DNA from: Amoeboradix gromovi
Taxonomy: Eukaryota > Sanchytriomycota > Sanchytriomycetes > Sanchytriales > Sanchytriaceae
Assembly (NCBI GenBank): GCA_018985225.1
Contig: JADGIF010000133.1
Location: forward strand, 1-18,075
Direction of reading: 5' to 3'
DNA: 18,075 nt
Numbering within the stretch: position 1 is the first letter of the stretch; each line of letters begins with the position of its first letter. The notes beneath the pieces were generated by a model. It searched no databases. It saw nothing but the letters and a program-made list of their open reading frames with translations, and had not been told where the DNA came from. The position numbers and the translations under genes are program-made. Below are positions 14,946-18,075 of this stretch, piece after piece.

Positions 14946-15884
14946 ATGTTGAAATATACATATGACCCAACTCCATTTATTGTGTTGAATTCCGATAGAG
15001 TAATAGAATCAGTACCATTCAAAAGAGATTCCGAGTTGTTTCTTTTTCATAGTTTGAAGAATGCAAATGACGAAGTTTTGATGACTCTACTCAGTCTTGA
15101 GCATGAAAATATAGAATCAACACTAGCGTATTGTGAAGACCGTGGTAGTCTTTTAGAAATTCCTATTTCAGTATCTCTAACGCTACCAATGCGAATAACA
15201 CCTAGATATGAACTTCTCGATTTTAACAGTGACCTTCAAATTTTACTTAAATGGTTTAACGAGTTGCTTCTAGCCATTCAATATTTACACTCTCTTGACA
15301 TAATTCATTCAAATCTTCATCCAAATGCTTGTTTTCTTAAAAACAATCGTTTAATTCTTGGGGAACTTCAGTCTATTATTATCAACTCAAAGTATAATAT
15401 CAATGAAGTAAGGCAGCTGACATGGGCTCCTGAAATAGTGCATGAGGATGTTCATCCTGTTGTATCCAAGGGAATGGACATCTTCATGCTAGGAATCATT
15501 TTGTCAGTATGGCTCGATGACTATCTTTGTGTTATACCGCGATTAGGTCATAATTATTTGCCTTCCAAATTGTTAGAATATTTGGAGCATTTGGACGATT
15601 TTATGATAATAGAATGTCGTACAAATGCTGATTTGTTTCCTCCAATTTTCAAATTAATATCCGATATATTAATCCAATTGATGAATCCGGACCACAATGA
15701 GAGGATCAGTATTGGTAAAATACTGGATCATGGGCTTATTTCAATTATTAACCGTCCGACCTTTATCCAACAAACTATATTTGCTGGCCTCACCAAATCG
15801 GAATGGACTGAAAGAAACATTAAAAAGGAATTCGAAAAAAGAAAGAGACCGCTCCCATCACCAACTGGCCTATGGTTTAAATAA
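14946..15884 (+). CDS. Protein-kinase-fold protein lacking catalytic residues (pseudokinase)
   Basis: The 312-residue protein has kinase C-lobe architecture: LLLAIQYLHSLDIIHSNLHPNACFL (helix E and catalytic loop), WAPEI (161-164, APE motif) and KGMDIFMLGIIL (helix F Asp178). The catalytic loop HRDLKPxN reads HSNLHPNA, so catalytic Asp is Asn123, Lys is His125 and Asn is Ala128. The DFG position reads GEL (139-141). No clear glycine-rich loop is seen. It is therefore predicted to be inactive and to act as a scaffold or allosteric partner. The N-lobe is too divergent to place in a family, and the unusual C-terminal KKEFEKRKRPLPSPTGLWF tail was not recognised. An upstream exon cannot be excluded. 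The stop codon overlaps AATAAA (15880-15885), 21 bp from the convergent CLPTM1 stop. Confidence 0.7.
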   Translation: MLKYTYDPTPFIVLNSDRVIESVPFKRDSELFLFHSLKNANDEVLMTLLSLEHENIESTLAYCEDRGSLLEIPISVSLTLPMRITPRYELLDFNSDLQILLKWFNELLLAIQYLHSLDIIHSNLHPNACFLKNNRLILGELQSIIINSKYNINEVRQLTWAPEIVHEDVHPVVSKGMDIFMLGIILSVWLDDYLCVIPRLGHNYLPSKLLEYLEHLDDFMIIECRTNADLFPPIFKLISDILIQLMNPDHNERISIGKILDHGLISIINRPTFIQQTIFAGLTKSEWTERNIKKEFEKRKRPLPSPTGLWFK

Positions 15885-15905
15885 ATGTAGAGTTTATTAT
15901 TGATC

Positions 15906-17345
15906 CTACTTGGTTTTTCGCTTTCTAGTCTTTTTTGATTTTACGGCAGATGACAAAGCTTTTTCTGTTTCCGTTAAGTCATGTGCTAGACCATCACTCT
16001 CAGCGTCTTTATCAACGTAGGTTTTTTCATGGGTCTCAAAAGATTGACCATATTCATTTACTCTGGATTTGTCTACAGGATACAGATATGCTTGATATAT
16101 AGCAATCACAAATATGACATCATCTCTAAAGCATGCAATTCTGTGCAACGTTGGCATCTCTATAATAAAGGCGAACAAATCATCAACGATAGTACCTAAA
16201 AAGCGATAGGTTAGCATTCTAAAGGGTAGATGACTTACACTTTTAAGATGATAGTTTATGAAAAGTTGTGGAGTCATAATGATGAACTGGAATCCGTATA
16301 CGAATGATGCCATGATCTTGATAAACAAGGAATAATTATTTGAGAAACTGTCATATAGGACTGAGTAGACAGCATAAGCTATCAAAATAGGACCTACAAC
16401 GACGCTCATATACTTGAATGCCATTTTATCATAATGCAGGGTGATATCATCTTGTTGAATTGACCAAGAGAACCCTTTCCAAGATATGTGCTCAAGATTA
16501 ACTAGTTTGCTGCATTTCCATAGCTCAATAGCTAACTGAGCAACAGAGCTAGCAATAATCACAGAATTAGTCTTTCCAGTATCTATCAAATAAAAAAGAA
16601 TGATGATTTGACATATGATGTTTACAAAGACGGCAGAAACACTGAGTCCTTTGAAATCGGCCTTTTTCTTTTTCTTCTTCCAGAACAATACATCATTTTT
16701 AAAGGCAAAAAAATCTAAAATAGAATGAAGTACGCTAACACTTAAAGTAAGGAGTAGGTAGTAAAAATTAGTGTCGATGAAAATACTCTTGAACTGATCT
16801 ATATCTTTCTCTTGAAGCACAGATCGAAGTTCGTTAAAGGAAGCAGAATAATGAAGAAATAAGGTGTATTTGTAAAATGATATGTTATAGACACTGAGCT
16901 TAATATTGACTAGATCAGATGAAATCGGACTCATTGTGGAATACAGATGATAAAATTGATTATGAAAAGGATAGGGAATTCCATTGTGCAGATGAAAGCT
17001 ATACTCGCTTGTGAAATTTCCATTAATTATATTGAAAGTAAAGTTACGCTGATAGTGAGTTTGATTGACCTTGATGTTCCTTGTAGTGCAAAGGTCTTCA
17101 ATGCAGACAGATATGGGCTCATTAATGCTAACCTTGAGCTCATAAACATCGAAATCAATTGGCTCGCTAATTATTCTTTCCTTAATGACATCACCACCAC
17201 TTCTTATCGAAAAAACAACTGATTCTTTGTCAATTTTATTAACAACTTCATCACCCAAAAAAACTTTGAGATTTAATGCGTTAAAGCCAAAGTAGATGAC
17301 AATGACGATTTGTAAAAAAGTTAAAATATTGGTACCCAGACCCAT
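15906..17345 (-). CDS. CLPTM1: CLPTM1-family multi-pass membrane protein
   Basis: This gene encodes 479 residues. CLPTM1 and CLPTM1L are ER/Golgi membrane proteins; the animal proteins are linked to GABA-A receptor retention and GPI-lipid scrambling. An N-terminal membrane segment (about 5-24) is followed by a lumenal domain with N-glycosylation sites at Asn94, 101, 110 and 154. Further hydrophobic segments lie near 193-214, 234-254, 312-331 and 341-364. Family signatures are DTNFYYLLLTLSVSVLHSIL, the basic loop FWKKKKKKADFKGLSVSAVF, and the very conserved SHLPFRMLTYRFLGTIVDDLFAF...MPTLHRIACFRDDVIF and YPVDKSRVNEYG. The tail is charged and Lys-rich, with KTRKRKTK at the end, possibly an ER-retrieval signal. 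It is shorter than human CLPTM1 (the lumenal domain is reduced) and nearer CLPTM1L. AATAAA lies 7 nt after the stop. Confidence 0.92.
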   Translation of the reverse strand: MGLGTNILTFLQIVIVIYFGFNALNLKVFLGDEVVNKIDKESVVFSIRSGGDVIKERIISEPIDFDVYELKVSINEPISVCIEDLCTTRNIKVNQTHYQRNFTFNIINGNFTSEYSFHLHNGIPYPFHNQFYHLYSTMSPISSDLVNIKLSVYNISFYKYTLFLHYSASFNELRSVLQEKDIDQFKSIFIDTNFYYLLLTLSVSVLHSILDFFAFKNDVLFWKKKKKKADFKGLSVSAVFVNIICQIIILFYLIDTGKTNSVIIASSVAQLAIELWKCSKLVNLEHISWKGFSWSIQQDDITLHYDKMAFKYMSVVVGPILIAYAVYSVLYDSFSNNYSLFIKIMASFVYGFQFIIMTPQLFINYHLKSVSHLPFRMLTYRFLGTIVDDLFAFIIEMPTLHRIACFRDDVIFVIAIYQAYLYPVDKSRVNEYGQSFETHEKTYVDKDAESDGLAHDLTETEKALSSAVKSKKTRKRKTK

Positions 17346-17467
17346 TTGTTTTAAAAATTATGTTATGCTATTACTTGCTAGAATCACAGAGTTTTCTATC
17401 GTTCAACGCAATGGTGATGTGCAAAATAGTACTAATTCTATCATTTTTGGGCGTAAAACATAATTTG
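17346..17467. other. Short intergenic interval
   Basis: These 122 bases hold the CLPTM1 upstream region and the sequence flanking the end of the right Fanzor copy. If the copy makes a guide RNA, the guide would be read from the bases just below 17468 on -. No gene is seen. Confidence 0.4.
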
Positions 17468-17554
17468 ATTTGGGACACCAAATATAAAAACTAGACTAAC
17501 TCGTTTTTAAAGGAGGTGCTCCATACGGAGGAAATGCTATCATTAATAAAAGAT
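17468..17554 (-). repeat. Fanzor 3'-end repeat, copy B
   Basis: This 87-bp inverted copy of 144-227 has 82 of 84 aligned bases identical plus a 3-bp insertion. The CTCC-GTAT-GGAG, AAAAAC/GTTTTT and ATTTGG-TGTC-CCAAAT hairpins are all present, the first being better paired than in copy A. It begins inside the last codons of the damaged Fanzor gene. Confidence 0.8.
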
Positions 17555-18075
17555 ACTCTTGTCTATTTCATTCTCACAGACTCTACATTTCTTTGAAGTG
17601 TGATATTCATCTACTAATTCAACTGTCACTTTGGATTTGCAGGCTCTTACAAAGAAATCCCTGATAGAATGACATGGACTGCAGTTGTTTTGTTTAAAAT
17701 TCGTATTAAATTGTCCATCTCCCCAGAATAAAATAGTCTTTTTGTCATTACTGATGCTTTTCTTCTTGAGAAATTTCTTTCTTTTCCTTTTGAAATCATA
17801 ATCAGCTTCTAAATGGCTCAGATTATCATTGTACGCAGGCATTTCATGTGGTTCAAAGACTATTTCGCGCTTGAGCTGCTTTAATATCAATTCCATTTTA
17901 GACAATTTCATACCATACTTTCTAAACTTCCATTGTCTGTACTCTGGATGACTATATTCAATAAAAAGTGCATGATAGTACTCATAAGTAATCGTGACTG
18001 TCTCTTGAATACTTGTAGCTCTTGACAGCCTCTCAAAACATTCTTTGAGCCAAGGCAATTTATCTCTTCTTTTCT
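17543..18075 (-). pseudogene. Fanzor gene copy with deleted zinc finger and RuvC-III, 5'-truncated by window edge
   Basis: The frame is open from the window edge to TAA at 17545-17543, 177 codons. The sequence matches the C-terminal third of a Fanzor: HPEYRQWKFRKY (compare EYRKWRFRRD in the intact gene), LFWGDGQFN (compare YWGDGSYG), then VELVDEYHTSKKCRVC with the RuvC-II Glu and the first CxxC. Immediately afterwards it jumps into the 3'-end repeat and stops (DKSIFY), so the second zinc pair and the RuvC-III Asp are missing. Copy A at 1-336 shows exactly the part lost here before the same repeat. The protein should be catalytically dead, though the frame is otherwise open. No ATG occurs near the edge, so the gene continues beyond the window. 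It belongs to the same broad type as, but a different subfamily from, the gene at 1460-3517. Confidence 0.78.

Noticed and set aside
144-17554. The two Fanzor 3' repeats as the ends of one 17-kb transposon.
   Set aside because: Each lies at the 3' end of its own Fanzor gene, the genes point outward from the window in both cases, and the DNA between is ordinary housekeeping genes.
1-18075. Trichomonad or microsporidian origin, suggested by tiny introns and stop-overlapping poly(A) signals.
   Set aside because: A mitochondrial-type ribosomal protein uS8 is present, which anaerobic trichomonads and typical mitosome-bearing microsporidia lack. An early-branching relative of microsporidia that keeps a mitochondrion stays possible.
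1-18075. CRISPR arrays, rRNA or tRNA genes.
   Set aside because: No regularly spaced repeats, conserved rRNA stretches or complete tRNA cloverleaf were seen on either strand.

Overview
This window is nuclear DNA from a compact, AT-rich eukaryote. The evidence is exocyst Sec10, HOPS/CORVET Vps16, histone-fold NC2-beta, CLPTM1, a TBC RabGAP, a PP1-type phosphatase and a U2 snRNA gene. A bacterial-type uS8 protein, most likely for the mitochondrial ribosome, implies a mitochondrion with its own translation. TAA, TAG and TGA all act as stops, so the code looks standard. The small single-SET protein resembles a family common in fungi, and several TnpB/Fanzor loci are present. A reduced, early-diverging fungus or fungus-like opisthokont fits best; this is inference, and no lineage can be proven from here.

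Layout. 1-3517 is mobile-element territory: the 3' end of a Fanzor copy on + (1-336), a decayed TnpB/Fanzor tail on + (about 1100-1275), and an apparently intact 685-residue Fanzor on - (1460-3517). A U2 snRNA gene follows (about 3739-3925, +) with a TATA box 30 bp upstream. Then comes a dense housekeeping block: TBC RabGAP (-), SEC10 (-), mitochondrial uS8 (-), a NEM1/CTDNEP1-like phosphatase (+), VPS16 (-) and NC2-beta (+). Two start codons are only 25 bp apart and one pair of stop codons only 24 bp apart. 11886-12836 is a decayed, head-to-head TnpB/Fanzor structure with inverted-repeat arms. A second block holds a PP1-like phosphatase (-), a SET protein (+), a pseudokinase (+) and CLPTM1 (-). 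The window ends in another damaged Fanzor copy (-).

Three things stand out. (1) TBC and SEC10 each contain an ultrashort spliceosomal intron (19 and 20 nt) with the same plan, GTA-N7/8-CTAAT-N-TAG; the U2 gene that would read the branch site is in the same window. (2) Ten of eleven protein genes carry AATAAA overlapping, abutting or within 7 nt of the stop codon. (3) There are five or more TnpB/Fanzor loci of at least two families. Two of them share an 84/87-bp 3' block that folds into consecutive hairpins and ends at the same base, as expected for an element end plus guide-RNA scaffold.

The housekeeping genes do not form one pathway. Several act in membrane traffic and endomembranes (Sec10, Vps16, TBC, CLPTM1, possibly the Nem1-like enzyme), while NC2-beta and SET concern chromatin or transcription. 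Adjacent genes share promoters and 3' ends rather than operons.
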